From contig CM040447.1 of assembly GCA_022749755.1 (NCBI GenBank), forward strand, positions 10,286,087 to 10,350,086: DNA of 64,000 nucleotides, in the 5' to 3' direction. Both the position numbers and the translations under genes were made by a program. The DNA comes from Azadirachta indica (Eukaryota; Streptophyta; Magnoliopsida; Sapindales; Meliaceae). The notes under the pieces were generated by a model. That model was given only the letters and a program-made list of their open reading frames with translations, ran no database searches and was not told the origin of the DNA. Shown here piece by piece: positions 1-13,190 of this stretch (the stretch's first letter is position 1; every line of letters begins with the position of its first letter).

Positions 1-3000
1 ATTAAAGCTATGAGCATTTTTAACGAAAGGTTTTTAAACAAGCTGGTTCACCAATTTTTATAACCTTTGATAATTCTTTTGTGAAACCACATATATATCT
101 TGCTAACCAAGTAGACAGCGCATAAAATTTTTTGCTTAAATGACACAGCATCCATTACCATTAGTGACGGGATAACATTGTTTACTGTTGCTATCCACAC
201 AAAAGAGGACAGCAGACATTGCTCTAATTATCAAATTTATCAATAAAAACTAACAAAATCAAGGAGAAGAGAAGGAAGCCAAGAAGATGCCTTCATTGTG
301 AATGTCTGTTATGTGAACAAGCAACGAGAGTCCTCATCCTCAGTCCACCCATATCATGTTACAGCAATAATTCCAAAGAATATATGCTTATTCAACCAAG
401 AGAAACTAAGCCCTGATCTCATCCATCCTATTGCAAAGATAAGGCAAGAATGAGATCTCTCTCCATTATTACTCTTCTTCCTATGACTATGATAGCAGGC
501 TCAGGTTCCCTCAGTACAAGATTGGGCATCAACTTTTTTTTTTTTTTTTTTATATTTCAAAAGAGAAATATATATCTAACATATTATAGGTCTATGCTGG
601 ATTCTGTAATTTGTGGAATTTATTTTACCTCAACTAACTATTTTTAAGCAGAAAATATCAGCCTGCCTAAATCCTTCCATTAAACGTAAACCTCTAACGA
701 GGAATACTAGCACAGTATGCTCTTCTTGGCAGCCGTCCATTTTGTTTCTATCATCTCTAAAAATTAAATGTCGACGAAAATTTCTTTTGAAAGAACTTGT
801 CATATAGATGTAGTGCACATTCCAAATATAGGATTGGAGAAATGAGCACCAAAATCAGATAGATACCCACCTTCACTCCACCATTAGCAACTCAACTCAC
901 TTAAAACCCATTTCAGGACAATTGGGGAATTTCATCACCATACATATATATACCCAAACATTCACTGGTGGTTTCCATGTTTGCAATTCAAACTTCATAA
1001 TAATTTTTTAAATTAAAGACAAAATAAAAATGCCCATTATAATACTAATTGACAATTGACAGTTGCAAATTGCAAATTGCAAATTCCAATGCATATATTT
1101 GATTTGATTTGATTTGAGAAATTGAGAAAGTGAAGAAAGATATTAAATTCAGCAAGTGGGGGAAGACAAAAGAACCGCAAATTAAGTAGCAATCCTTGCT
1201 TTTCCTGTAAGAAAAAATATTCAAAATTATTGCACTCCACTCAATATCAAAGCTTTTTTCGGCGATTATTCTTTCTTATATTGAGTCAATATCAAAACTT
1301 TCTATCCATTTAATCCTTCACTGCAATTATTAATGCAACATGCAGGTGATGAAGGTTCATCATCGCATCGCATCGCAATTAAGAAGCTATAGCTGCCACT
1401 GCTAAGAGTGAAATTGCTTTTTGACGACATTAGCTTTTTAACTTACTTTCACACGTCTCCTTCCTTAAAACTTTGATGATGCCAACTGCGACCCTTGTCT
1501 TATACCCAGCAAACCACCAAAGTTTGCCGACCCATCATCATTTAATTAATCGGATTACTGCCAAAATTCTCTTAAGTGAAAATCTGCTTTTATTATTAGT
1601 CATTATTAATTCTGTTGAATGATGATCAAAGTCTCAGAGTAACTTCCCTTCAGAGGATATAGCCATCCTTCCTAATTAGTTGGCCTCTTACCACTAGTAA
1701 TTTTAAATTTAATTCTAAATGTTTTTTTTTTCTCAGCAGATTTCTAGCTACAACTTTTAGTTTTTGTTATAGGCGAAATTTAACTGCCTACGTGGCATCT
1801 CATGAAAATATCACAACGGATACAGTGGTGATATAGATGGAAGATGTCCACTCTGAAAGTCACGGACGACCTCCACGGCCCCAATCGAAAGTAAAAACCA
1901 ATGGCCCCGTAAAGACGAAGCCCAAAATCATGACCCGGATTCGCGAGGATGATGTCCGATCAATAATAATGTAACAAGTGGTCCTTGTAAGAGCTAATTT
2001 ATCAAGAATTGGTTTCAAAGGCCTAGAGGCTATAATCATTTGTTTAATTAAATCAAGTGAATAAATATTAAGATTAATATTCTAACACTACCACACAGGC
2101 ACCCTCAAGTAGAATCGTCATGGTAGCTAATATAAGGGTGACGCATAACGAAGTGGGCAGCAAAACTTTTTTCGTACCGAGTAAGCAAGTGAAAAAAGCA
2201 CATAAGAAAGAAAGAGAGCGTGAAATGCTCTCCATCGTGGCACATGAGCAGTAGATCATGTGACGATGATGTAGTGCTGGATTCATGACCTACCATTTTC
2301 TCCACAAAAAAAGGTAAAAATATGGTTTAATTCGTTTCAAATTATATCCTAATTTTGAAACACTTATTTCTAGGTTTGCGAATCAAACAACTAGTAATTC
2401 TTAATTCAAAAAACATGTTAAAAAGACCAATTAGTAATTCAATATATCAAGCTCGTGTATCTTATGGAGAATCAACGTCAATAATTCAAATTAACATATT
2501 TTTTAAATTTTTTTATGAGCAAATTATCAATATTCTTCCTCCAAACAGCAAAGCTTGCTTTCTTTCTATTGGATAACTTGTCACCAACAAAATGCACGCA
2601 TTCACATTCTTAGTCGTGGACAATTACTCCGGAAATTTGGAAAATAATTTAAAAAAAAAATTGTTGTAATAAGATAACTATAATCTATAACATGTGTTAC
2701 AAATTAACATATTTTTGAATAACGATTTTCAACGATCTACCATATATTCGGCTACCACTATTATATCATATATTCGGCTTAAATGATAATATTAACAATT
2801 GTTGCATTTGACATATGTGCCCTTTTCTTTTGTTTTATTCATAATAATTTGGAATTAAATATTCTTAGACTTTTAAATTTTATAAAAACCGAAATTGAGA
2901 TTGAATGGGGTTAGTAAAAATGTCCACAATTTTTTATATTTGATCTTCCAAAACTTAAAAGGTTAAGATTTTACTCTAAATTTTTATTCTTTTTAAAATC

Positions 3001-3232
3001 TAATTTTGAATTTGTTATTCACCAAAGGCCTTAATCTAAGGGTAAAGGATTTGTCCGAGCACACTTTCTCTAATTTGAGGAAGCGTGTTAGAAATTAGAG
3101 GAAGTGTATTAGAGTCCTACAGCAGGACCCTTCAGCCTTTATGTAAATTGTTTCCATTACATATAAGCTTAAAGTAATAGCTGCTGGTCCTTAAACTACA
3201 CAATTAATTTTTTATTAGGAATAATGTTCATT
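1..3232. other. AT-rich intergenic region, no gene recognised
   Basis: Only short open frames occur and none matches a family I know. The stretch at about 1780-1960 is less AT-rich than its surroundings, but its frames are broken. ACGT-core motifs are present, for example CTACGTGGCA near 1789. By synteny with Arabidopsis a geranylgeranyl diphosphate synthase gene would be expected to the left of the MCU gene, but no GGPPS coding sequence is visible here. Confidence 0.5.
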
Positions 3233-3458
3233 ACTCTTATTTTTTAAACTAATATTCTATTATTTCCTATATTTTCTTTAATATACTAATATGTTTTTGA
3301 GTTTTGATTTTACTCTTAATATTTTAAATATTTTTTATTTTTTATATTTTATAAATCAATTGAATTAAAGGATAAAATTAAAAAAAAAAAATTAAATCTA
3401 TGATAAGGTATTAAAAAATATAAAAAGATAATAAAGTATTAGTTTAAAAAGTAAGAGT
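3233..3458. mobile_element. Small foldback/MITE-like element with about 45-bp terminal inverted repeats
   Basis: The left end (ACTCTTATTTTTTAAACTAA, from 3233) is closely matched by the reverse complement of the right end (ACTCTTACTTTTTAAACTAA, ending at 3458). Similarity continues inward for about 45 bases with a few mismatches. The interior is AT-rich and has no coding capacity. At about 226 bp this fits a nonautonomous inverted-repeat element. I could not fix a clear target-site duplication, so the superfamily is open. Confidence 0.6.
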
Positions 3459-4267
3459 CTCTTTCTATTATTTTTAATTTATTATTCTCTCATACTTTAC
3501 AATTGATTCTTCAGTAGTTAGGGTGAGCTCTGATTTATTTTATAAAATTATTCTTATACCAGTTGTATTTTACATTTTAAAAAAACAAAAAGCCTCTATT
3601 GAAACTCTTAAAAAAAAAAAAGCATCAACAGTAAACTTTGTTATTTGTCTCATTTACAATCTAAAATTTCTCCCGAAAATGACGTAAATACATAATAAAA
3701 TTTAATGATTACTCGGAAATATATAAACTTACTAATTCAAGATAGAAATCCAAAGCCATGGAAAATAGATTAGGAGGAACAAAAAATGTAATCGTTGGCC
3801 CATATTGGGTATAGAAATTGTCTCTACTACAGGAAAATAAAATTGGAATTATCCCAACTTTGTGACCAGATAACTTAAATGACAAACAATAATTGCAATT
3901 AATTTATTTTCTATAAATTTTATGCCAAAAATTGTCCTCTTTAAAATAAATTTTCCCTAATTAAAGAACGTTCCAGAGGATGGAACTGGAAATTTTCTCT
4001 TCTTTACATTTATGAAAAATGCCTACGTGGCAATAAACCGTTGCATGAAATTTAATTTACTTTTCAACTTTCGAAAAATCTCGCCTTGAATGTTAACCAG
4101 CTTTTTAGATAGGTTCAATATGTGGCGACACGTTTGCGTAAACGCAGGACCCATTAAACACCCGCTTCTGCCTTAGCTACCGAAGAGAGGAGGACTTATC
4201 TACTGTAACCAAGCCTACCATATTATATTTTTTATTTACCTTATAACAATAGATAACCATACCCGTA
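3459..4267. other. Intergenic sequence upstream of the MCU gene
   Basis: AT-rich sequence with no plausible gene. A second CCTACGTGGC-type ACGT motif occurs near 4022, like the one near 1789. The right part probably belongs to the distal promoter of the MCU gene. Confidence 0.4.
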
Positions 4268-4406
4268 CACGTGTTAAACCTGGTCTTTTCCACATCGTCA
4301 GCTACAGTTAACGTCAGTGGCCAACCCATAGCCCCACGATCAATAAATTTTCATATGATCGGACGGTTGTGACGGCCTTGCTCTACGAACCTGAGCCAAA
4401 CACGTG
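4268..4406 (+). promoter_or_regulatory. G-box pair upstream of the MCU gene
   Basis: Two perfect CACGTG palindromes lie at 4268-4273 and 4401-4406, about 620 and 490 bases before the MCU start codon. A GATTGGCT (inverted CCAAT-type) motif follows the second. G-boxes are bound by bZIP and bHLH factors in plants; a role here is inferred from position only. Confidence 0.35.
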
Positions 4407-4889
4407 TATCGTGATTGGCTGAAGTTCGTGATTTGAATCTTGAATTTCTCAACTTTCAAAAATTTAAAAGGAAAATCTTCAATTTATCGCTTTTAGCGAG
4501 AAAATAAATTGGAGCGAAATTCCTGGGAATATTTCAGTGTCCCTTTTAAGACACTAGAAATTGTTAGAGCGAATATTCGGGAACGTGCGGCGGTAATAAC
4601 TTGTCGTCCATGGAAGTTATCTAGGTTTGTTACTCATTGTGCACACTTTTTTTCTCGTCGGGATCTCATAATATCGCGGTAAATTGAAAACTGATTTTTT
4701 TAATTAATTTTCTTTTCCTCCTCTCATACGGGACAGCTATATAATGACTCCTAACAAGACTGAATTGTCTCATTGGAAAGCAAACGCGTCATTAACGCAT
4801 TACCGGAAGCTCTACAAAGGCTCTCACTTTCATTCTCTCATATTTTCATTATTTTATTTTTAAATTTTTGCTTATAGTATTGCCTACCA

Positions 4890-6963
4890 ATGGCGTTGAA
4901 GAAGACATTAGCTGAACGTCTCTTCAACATTACGAAAACCTCAAGGCAGGCCCTAACCAATTGCCGCATTTCATCCGCGTCAGCCACCAGCACCCGAATC
5001 TCTCAAAGTCCGACCCGAACCAACATTGCTCCCGATCCGGGAGATAATGGCGTCTTCCGGAGATTTCTTCACAAGAGAGCCATGTTGCATCCGACTATCT
5101 CCGCCATCGGAGGCGAGAATCTAATTGAGAAGCTAAGAACCTTGGACATTGGTAGAGATAGGATCCGACTGGATGCGTTGAGTCCGCCGCTAACTAGTAC
5201 GGAGGAGGAGAAGGCGGAAGGATTGACGGTGGCGGAGGCGAAGAAGGTGCTGCGGGCGTTTCAGATGGACAAGGTGAAGGAGAGGCTGAGAAAAACCGAG
5301 AAAACCTGGATTCCGTATTCGGAATTTGTTGGAGTGTGCGAAGAAGCGTGTTCAGATCGGGAACAAGGGTTGCAGTTCGCGAAACTGCTTGACGAATCAG
5401 GAAACGTCATCGTTTTGGGAAATGTCGTGTTTCTAAGACCTGAACAGGTAAATTTCTTTTCATAGCTCTTGCTTTTAAATTTAATATATTAGGAAGCTGT
5501 ATAATTTTTGTAGTGTTTTTAATTGTTACAGATTAATTAGGTTAAAAATAATTGGGATGGATGGTCCCGAGAGCTAGGTTTGGAAACATGAGTTATATAA
5601 GTTAATTTAGTTGGTTTAATATGATTTGGGTGGTCCCGAGAACTGATATGTTTTTTTTTTTTTTTTTTTTTGGTTATTGTTTTTTTGTGTTGTGTGTTTT
5701 GTTGTTCCACAGGCAAGATCTAAAACGTGCCCCCTGTTAGAGATGGTAAATTAGGGCTTGAAGGACCGTAAAAGCCCTTCTTCTCTTTCTCTCTATATAA
5801 GAGTGATCAAGATTGTTCGACTCTTTTCGGGTACTAGGTTTTGGGTTAATTCCCAGGCCTTTGCCCTGATTTCTTCTGGATCCGTCGCCGACGCGCGCTT
5901 TATCAAAGAAAATTTATTCTAATTACTAATTTTGTCATATAATTTAAGTGAGACTAATTTTTAGATAAATTTAAACCTTTTTTTATTTTTTTAGAAATTT
6001 ATTTTATTAAAAAAAAAAAAAAAAAAAAAAGAGCTACAAGAAGACATTTTATTTTAACTCCCAAAATTTGAATACCACACGATGAAAAGAATTAGTTTGG
6101 TGGGTTTAGGATTTTTCTTTTCTTGTGGTTTTACGCTTAGGTATAGGAAGCTATGGAGGAAGAAGGTTTTATAGCTCTCAGATTATTTTTAATATTTAGA
6201 TTTGAATGTTTACGTCTAGCTAGTGAGGTTTGTTCCTTTTGATAATCATGGATTCCAGCATCACAATCACATACTAAGTCAAACAAATTGGGAATTGTGA
6301 ATAGACATCTATTGCCTATTGGTGGTTGGGTTATATTACTATTTGTTTTTTTTTTTATTGGTTATAAAAAAAAAAAAATCCATTTGAGGCGTTGTTGAGT
6401 TTTGGAGTCTAGCTTAGCTGGTGGTACATGAGCAAGCTCTTGTGTTAATTGAAGAAGTACAAAAGGTTACCCAGAAGTTTGGTTTTGCGTTTTGATTACA
6501 GGTAACAAAAGCAATAGAAAGCATAATTGCTCTGCCGGTAACCAACCCAAACGACCCAAGGAGAAAGGAGTTTGAAGAAATGGAGAAACAAAAAGCCGTC
6601 ATAGACAAGAAAGCCGAGACACTGGTTCGCCGTGAACTATGGTGTGGACTGGGCTATTTTGTTGCCCAAACATTGGCATTCATGAGACTCACGTTCTGGG
6701 AACTCTCATGGGACGTGATGGAGCCCATTTGTTTCTATGTGACTTCCACATCCATAATCGGCAGCTACTTTTTCTTCCTAATCACAGCAAAAGAGCCTAC
6801 TTTTGAAAGTTTCTACAAGAGTAGGTTTAGTTCCAAGCAGAAAAAGCTGATGAATCTTCACAATTTTGATGTGGAGAGGTACACCCAGCTGCGGAAAATC
6901 TTTTATCCTTACTATTCGCAGTCGCCGGCACCCCCATCGGCATCGGCACGGCACCGGCACTAA
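4890..6963 (+). CDS. Calcium uniporter protein, mitochondrial (MCU family), two exons
   Basis: Pore subunit of the mitochondrial inner-membrane calcium uniporter. Exon 1 is 4890-5447 (186 codons) and ends in CAG|GTAAAT. Exon 2 is 6502-6963, after TTACAG; the intron is 1054 nt, phase 0. The joined product is 339 aa, the usual plant MCU length. Visible features: an N-terminus rich in K, R, S and T (residues 1-40) fits a mitochondrial targeting peptide; an E/K-rich coiled-coil follows at about 205-230; two hydrophobic segments flank the signature WDVMEPI (W256-I262), the plant form of the WDxxEP selectivity-filter motif. The start is the first ATG of the frame. The intron holds long poly-T and poly-A runs (5651-5670, 6008-6030). 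The family assignment is firm. Within Arabidopsis the expected counterparts are MCU3 and MCU4, judged from gene order and recalled similarity. Confidence 0.95.
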
Positions 6964-9900
6964 CTTTTACTAGCTGATGCTTCATATATGAAGAATATTG
7001 GGGCTTTAAGACAGTAACTAATTATATTCATTTGGCAGACATTTATAAACAAAAACAAAACCAAAAACAAAAACAAAAATATAATATAGACATTTATATG
7101 TATATGTACATTAACTTTTTGACTGCGGCTTTTGTAACCGTGAAATGAGGTGGAGAAGTTTTTCATTTAATTTCTCCTGATAAAATCAAAACATGTTTTT
7201 TACTATTAATGCTTTACCTTTGCCCTATGTAAGTACTTATTACAACACATCTTTGTTTTTTTTATTCGTTTGGTTGAATAAAATTACAACAAGACTTAAG
7301 AGTCAAAATATTTGCAAACATCGATTTCATAAGATCGAATCTTTAAGTCATTCGTCACATCATTTAAGGGCCAGTGTGTAAGGAATTCACATGGTTTCTT
7401 TTCGTTTTTCTAAAATATTTTTTCCAATAAAAATGACGAGTTCACAAACACACACATATATACAAAATTTTAAAAAAAAAAAAAATAAAAGTTGTTAGTC
7501 ATGCAGTATGATATTTTTAGTAGTTAAAATTATTTCTATTAGAATACATTGAAATTTTTAAACTTTTAAAAACAGTTGGAACTTTTTTTTAAAAAAAATA
7601 TATCGTTTAAAATGTTATTATTTTATTTTAAAATGTTTACTTTATTTTATATAAATTTAAAGATTATTATCGAAAAATATTTACAACAATTAAATAATTA
7701 ATAAATACTTATTAAAAATTATATTTATAATAATTCTACTCTAAAAAGTTATAGGAACGGCATCGTTGGTATTGACATGATGTATTTTATGTTATCTCGG
7801 CTGGGGGTTGGCACATAAAAATGGCGCCTCAATTCAATTGGTTTGAAACAAGAGAATTGTGCACAAATTGATATTGGCCTGCTCGTTTTCAGTGGTAAGT
7901 GGTAACTCCACACAAATTTCACATGACATGACTTGTTTTTTTAAGGCATTCACTTTGTAAAATTAATCCACGTTTTTGTTAGGTATAATTAATTATAACA
8001 TGTGTCAAGTGTCAACTGACATAAGTCTTTGGACGTCTTCCATATTCCTTTACATTCAGCCTATGCCCCATAAATTATTAGCGGTAGTCTAATGTAGACT
8101 TTTAGAGTAGGCGGTTTTAAACTGGGGCAGGTGAGAACCAGAAGATGATCAAAAATTTCGGACAGCCCACCAGTCCAGTCCTCCTTAGGATGAGAATAGA
8201 CTGGGCAGCATGGGCTGGGGAAGGTTAGTCTCTTCCGTCTTCTAGGGCCCCAGTCTGGTCTTTCGGTTTGAATTTAATTAGATAGAGGACGCAGATGCTT
8301 TTGGATAGGATAGGTTTAGTTTGGTCCACAACCGATGTGATCATTAAAATTAATTAAATCAAAATTATATGCTGAGAATGATTCCATGTAGTTGCGTAAT
8401 TTGTACTATGATTTATATATTGATATATTTTATCTGATCCCAATTTAGTTGTAGGCTACGGGTCATTTCTCAATGTTCCTCACTGATTAAGGAGCCTCGA
8501 GGAAGCTTAACAACAGGCACTTACTACTTTCTGCCTACTTTCTCTATGCCTTCTGGTAACAGTAGTGCCGCATTTTTATCAGCCATATAACATATAATAT
8601 AATAATTTTGACTCCATCGGTAATATTAGACCTTTTTTATACGTGGGAGATTGGCTTTGGAAAGCTAAAAAGAGGAGGCAACTGTTTGTTACTGCTACCC
8701 ACCGACTTAATTCATGAAACACAGGAACCTCTTATTTATACAAATACATTACAGTAACTTTTGACCAAATCCAAATTGCCACCCCCCTCCTTCATTCTAT
8801 ATATATTCGTGGCCACAAAGCATAAGCCTAGTTCGATAGGTGCAGTGTATCCCATTTTTATCTTTCTTTTTTATTATATATATATATATATATATATAGG
8901 TTAGTTTCCAAGGGCCATCCTTTTTTGAATTCAATATTCATGGCATTGTTGTAAAACTATTAATAAATTAATAAATAATAAATTTAGATAGGTCGGATTT
9001 GTTAACTCAAAATTTTTAAACATTAATACGATTTTTAAAGTTCAGATTTAATAGGAATGACAGGACATCGTTTTTTAGAATAGCCGTCTATATCTTATTC
9101 TAGAGAATAGGATATAGTAATTTAAAAATAAAATATAGATATTTTCAAATATTATGCAAATATCTGTTTTACTTTTTTTTTAAAAAAATAATTTATCAAA
9201 ACGACGTCGTTTTATATTTGTTAAAAAAAAAGTTAACAAATTTTAAATTCATTTTAAATTCTTTCCTTCTCTCTTCCTTTCTAATCCACCGAGCTCTTGT
9301 GTATCCATCGTCTAACAAGTTTTTAATTCTTGTGTTGTAATTACAATTATTGTGAATTGTTTATTTATAAAAGATCGAATCTTTTTACGCTATCCAATTC
9401 ATAGCATTATTTTTCTCCTGTTGATTTGGTAATTGACTCTCATTTTGAAAAATTTAAACAATGAAAACCTTGTTTTTAATTTTTAAAATATTAAATATAT
9501 GATTTAAATTGTGTAAGTTGATGGCTTAAATTCTTAATACATTATACTTTTGAAAAATATATGATTTAAGACTTGTTTTAAACCGAATATAGTTAAGGTC
9601 TGATTTGAACAATATAATAGAGGTAAGGAAAAACATCGAAGTATAAAAAAATCGGACCGAATCGGATAGAACCCAATGGGTTTTGTTTTGTTTCAACTTT
9701 TATTTGGTCCAATCCCGTTCTAATTTTTTAAAGTTCGAATTTTTCTAGTTCAACTTCAATATTAACTTAAAAAAATACATTGGATCGAAAAATATTTTTT
9801 AATATATTTTATTATATAAATGACGTTGTTTTGAATATATTTAGTATCAAAATAATAGCATTTTGAAAGATTTAAAATAATAATAATTGAAAAATTAAAA

Positions 9901-12015
9901 AACTTAAAAAACCAAATTAGACCAAACTGAAACTTATTAAGTCGGTTTGGTTTGAAAATCTTCTGTTCTGTTTCGATTTAGTTTTCATATTTGTCCGGTC
10001 TGATTCTAATTTTAAAAATTTAAAAGTCAAATTTTTCGGTCCGATCTAGTTTTATCGAAACTCAGATCATGTCTATCCCTATAGTATAATACTTTTGATT
10101 AAGATCCGACCCAAATAACATAATAACTAAGTTCAAGCTTGAATCAGGTTTAAGTTAATTTTTTTTTAATCTGAGTTGGATTTTCATAAAATTGACTCAA
10201 ACTTAAAAAAATTGTGTACTCTAATTTCTATCAATTTCAACATAACATATTAACAAATGACCATAATATATATATTTTTTTTAAAAAAAAAAAGAAAAAA
10301 CCTTCTAACGTTATGCTAATATCGTGACCAAGAGAGACTTATTTTCCTTTTGATATGTATATGCATATTTTGCGCTACTTGCTTTTCTCTGCCTACAAGA
10401 GCACTCTCTATTCTCTAAACTAACTGTTATTCTTTCATCTATATCTATAACGTAAAATATGAGTAGTGATCAATCAACTCTCATATCATATGGCGAAAAT
10501 GGATCAACAAACAATTCTTGCATGCAGATGCAATTAATGTTTTGGTTCTTAACGCATGCAGTGGATCACACATTTTACTAGAGATACAGTGTATTCAAAG
10601 TTTTTTCAGCTTTATACAGATAACATACATAGCTTATTCTGTTATCAGTTGATTAATTTGCGTTGTGTTATACATAGTAAAGTGCTTTGTTTTTCTAATT
10701 AATAAAAGAGTCAATATTAACAAATGTACGGTAATGATTTATTAAATTTAAGGCCAGCTGGGTTCTCTGTTCAAGTCCAACCCATGCCTGGACCCAACTG
10801 AGAGTGACAGTTTGTTTGAGGCCTTGGACTCTTGAAATTGGCCCGAGCGTGTTTTCACTCTGAGAAAGCCCAATTCAGAAAGAAGGCCCCCGGCTCAAGA
10901 GTGTGTGTGGCTGGTTCAACATGTTTTAACTCTGTGATTAATTCTTATCGACCTGTTACAGCTTTTCAAATGATTTTACATTTTTTTTTTTTTGAACTCA
11001 TTAATCGGTGCTGAATATTATTACTCCCCTGTATTTACCTAGATCAAAATAATAGAACGATTGTTAAACAGTCCAGGTCATGAATGTAGACAGTTTTACC
11101 AAGGTTAAAAAGTGGCACAAAAGCCACTTGAATTGGAAGGAAAAGGTTGGTATGATGTGACCTGAGAACACTCAGCTTCAGCTTCAGCTTCAGATTGGAC
11201 TTGGCATCTCATTCCCAATTCGGAGGTCATTAATTGGAAATCATTTTGCTGCCAATTTTGATTGGTAATTCTGATTGGCACTTCAACCTTGTTTTTCTTG
11301 TAAATACAAAGTAAAGTTAGGCCCAGGGAATGATTATTATATTTATATGTATATTTATATTTAGTAGTGGAGTTAGTCAAGTTGTCTGTTTGTTCTTATT
11401 GTGTGCTGATATTGGTAAGCGGTATTCTGGACTGCGTCTGTGTCTCCGTTCGATTACCTAAGTTATCTCGACTCCCTCAAAAATTTCGGCCTTCTCCCTA
11501 ACTATGTAAATTGGGAAAATTGCTACTGGGCGGAGTCGGAGCACACTCTTTAGTTTGGGTTTTAGAATATTTCCTCCCTGAGCCTCAGATCCTAACGAGC
11601 AATTCATATCGGCATATGCTTTTCTGCAGTCTGTACATTCTTCAGGAATATCCCAACTGAATTCACTGACAGCTACATTGTAATCTTAATTGGATAAGAT
11701 AGATAGCGCTCTGTACACTAATTAAATAAAATCAAATTAAATAACCTGCCAGTATGGAAATGTTATATATAAACAAGTTATAAGTCATTTATATTAATTT
11801 TTTTTTATGTAATTTTTATACCATCATATTTTACAATTTTTTCCCAAGAAAAGCGTAGATTTTTTCCCTAATATTTGTTCCCAGACCAGAATTACATTTC
11901 AATATACACATACCATAAAGACAAAAAAAAAAAAAAAAAAAAAAAAAAAACACCTCAGGAAATCCATTCACCAAATATAATATCTCCAGCTAAAGATCCT
12001 TATGCGAATAGCCTT
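6964..12015. other. AT-rich intergenic region between MCU and ELO genes
   Basis: No gene is recognised in about 5 kb. Contents are a (TA)n run at about 8876-8898, several homopolymer runs, and AT-rich sequence at 9.0-10.3 kb that looks like old transposon debris but has no coding motif. A slightly richer stretch at 10,750-10,920 contains GGCCCGAG and AAGCCCAA motifs without an open frame. A poly-A run at 11,923-11,950 lies just beyond the 3' end of the minus-strand ELO gene. Confidence 0.5.
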
Positions 12016-12936
12016 TTAATTAATTTTCTCCATCTCTACTCGCTGCTGCTGCTGCTGTTGTTGTTGTTGTTGCTGTTGCTTCTTCTTGTTCTTCTGGGTT
12101 CTCTTCTCCAAAATCATATTAACATAAAACTTCAAAAACAACAACAAAATGGCACCATTCAAAACGGAATTAAAAATCCAGGCGCCGATTCCATTACAAC
12201 CACCTTTCTTCATAAGATGAAGCAACAGAACACCCACATGACACACGACGTTGCACCCTAACAAGACCATCTGACAATTCACCACCAGTGGAAAACAAGC
12301 TCTCGGTAATCCTATTCCTGTCCAAAACCTATACCCGTATACCACTGAATACACCAACGTCGTAAATACTATCGCCACCACCTGAAACGATTGCGAAAAT
12401 TCCAGCCACAGAAACGACATGAATGTTAATATTGTGTTGTAGAACAGCTGGAAGAACACCAGCTTACGACGTCGTAGGATCGTGAAGAATGTCCTCAACA
12501 TGTGGATGAAACGAGATAGGTAGAATACGTATGACCAGAAGAATACCCGACCCGAGGGCCGCGTTCCCAGAGGGAAACACAGCAACCACTGGAACGGCGT
12601 CGTTCTCGCCCTTCGAAAGAACCACCGGGTTTCTCTAATTTCTGAGGCCGTTGAGAGGAGGATTCCTGCGAATATGGTGGCCGAGATTACGGACATGGAG
12701 AGGCTGTGCACGGCCGGTATGGGCCCCAGTGAGACGGAGCGGCTACGGCGGAGGAGGAGCGACAATACGAGGTGGATCAAGAGGGAGAGAGTGAGGTAGA
12801 GAAATATGGAGGAGAACAGAAAGGACCACGTGGAGCCCCATGATTGGGTGTGGCTCCAACGGAAGTTAACGATTGATGGGTGCTCCGACAGGTAGTAGGT
12901 TAAGGTCTTGGTATTGATCATCATCATTATCATCAT
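12016..12936 (-). CDS. ELO-family (GNS1/SUR4) membrane protein, HOS3-like
   Basis: Single-exon gene of 306 aa. It has about seven hydrophobic segments and the family landmarks YYLSEHPSI near the N-terminus, a conserved central block (FWSYVFYLSRFIHMLRTFF) and CNGIGAW near the C-terminus. ELO proteins act in the endoplasmic reticulum in fatty-acyl elongation linked to sphingolipids; Arabidopsis HOS3 (At4g36830) is the recalled relative. The usual catalytic HxxHH box is not present: the aligned position reads QLFYN (Q163-N167), and KxxExxD reads RxxHxxR around H145. The C-terminus ends in a lysine run and 12 glutamines. The start is uncertain: a run of Met codons at 12936-12919 directly precedes the conserved N-terminus, but the frame stays open back to an ATG at 13272. 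I chose 12936 because the extension lacks family similarity. Confidence 0.88.
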   Translation of the reverse strand: MMIMMMINTKTLTYYLSEHPSIVNFRWSHTQSWGSTWSFLFSSIFLYLTLSLLIHLVLSLLLRRSRSVSLGPIPAVHSLSMSVISATIFAGILLSTASEIRETRWFFRRARTTPFQWLLCFPLGTRPSGRVFFWSYVFYLSRFIHMLRTFFTILRRRKLVFFQLFYNTILTFMSFLWLEFSQSFQVVAIVFTTLVYSVVYGYRFWTGIGLPRACFPLVVNCQMVLLGCNVVCHVGVLLLHLMKKGGCNGIGAWIFNSVLNGAILLLFLKFYVNMILEKRTQKNKKKQQQQQQQQQQQQRVEMEKIN

Positions 12937-13129
12937 CGTTGACCGGAGATGGTGATCGGACGGTGCAAGTAGCTTGTGATCATTCAGGTCCTTTTTTGTA
13001 ATTTTCGCGCAAGTCAAAGTATCGAGAGAGAAAATTAGAGGGGCCTTTCTCACGCATGGAGACTTGAGGGAATTAAAAATGGTGGGACGTGAATGACCGG
13101 TGGGCATGAAGAGTAGAAAATCAGCTGGA

Positions 13130-13190
13130 ATTATACGTGGCGCAATTTCATTGGACATACGTGTGGAATAAAACTGCCACACGTGTAGTG
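13130..13190 (-). promoter_or_regulatory. ACGT-core cluster upstream of the ELO gene
   Basis: Three ACGT-core motifs lie 195-250 bases before the chosen start: ATACGTGGCG near 13134, ATACGTGTGG near 13158, and a perfect CACGTG at 13180-13185 within CCACACGTGTAG. Such clusters are typical of abscisic-acid-responsive promoters. That agrees with the reported ABA link of HOS3 in Arabidopsis, but function here is inferred. Confidence 0.4.

Noticed and set aside
10768..10785. TGTTCAAGTCCAACC, B-box-like
   Set aside because: No upstream A box, acceptor stem or anticodon arm; not a tRNA gene.
11923..11950. Long poly-A run as a sign of a processed retrocopy
   Set aside because: No retrocopied coding sequence precedes it on the plus strand; relative to the neighbouring ELO gene it is a poly-T tract.
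11875..12261. Plus-strand leucine-rich frame with a lysine run
   Set aside because: It is the complement of the ELO polyglutamine and C-terminal codons plus a poly-A run.
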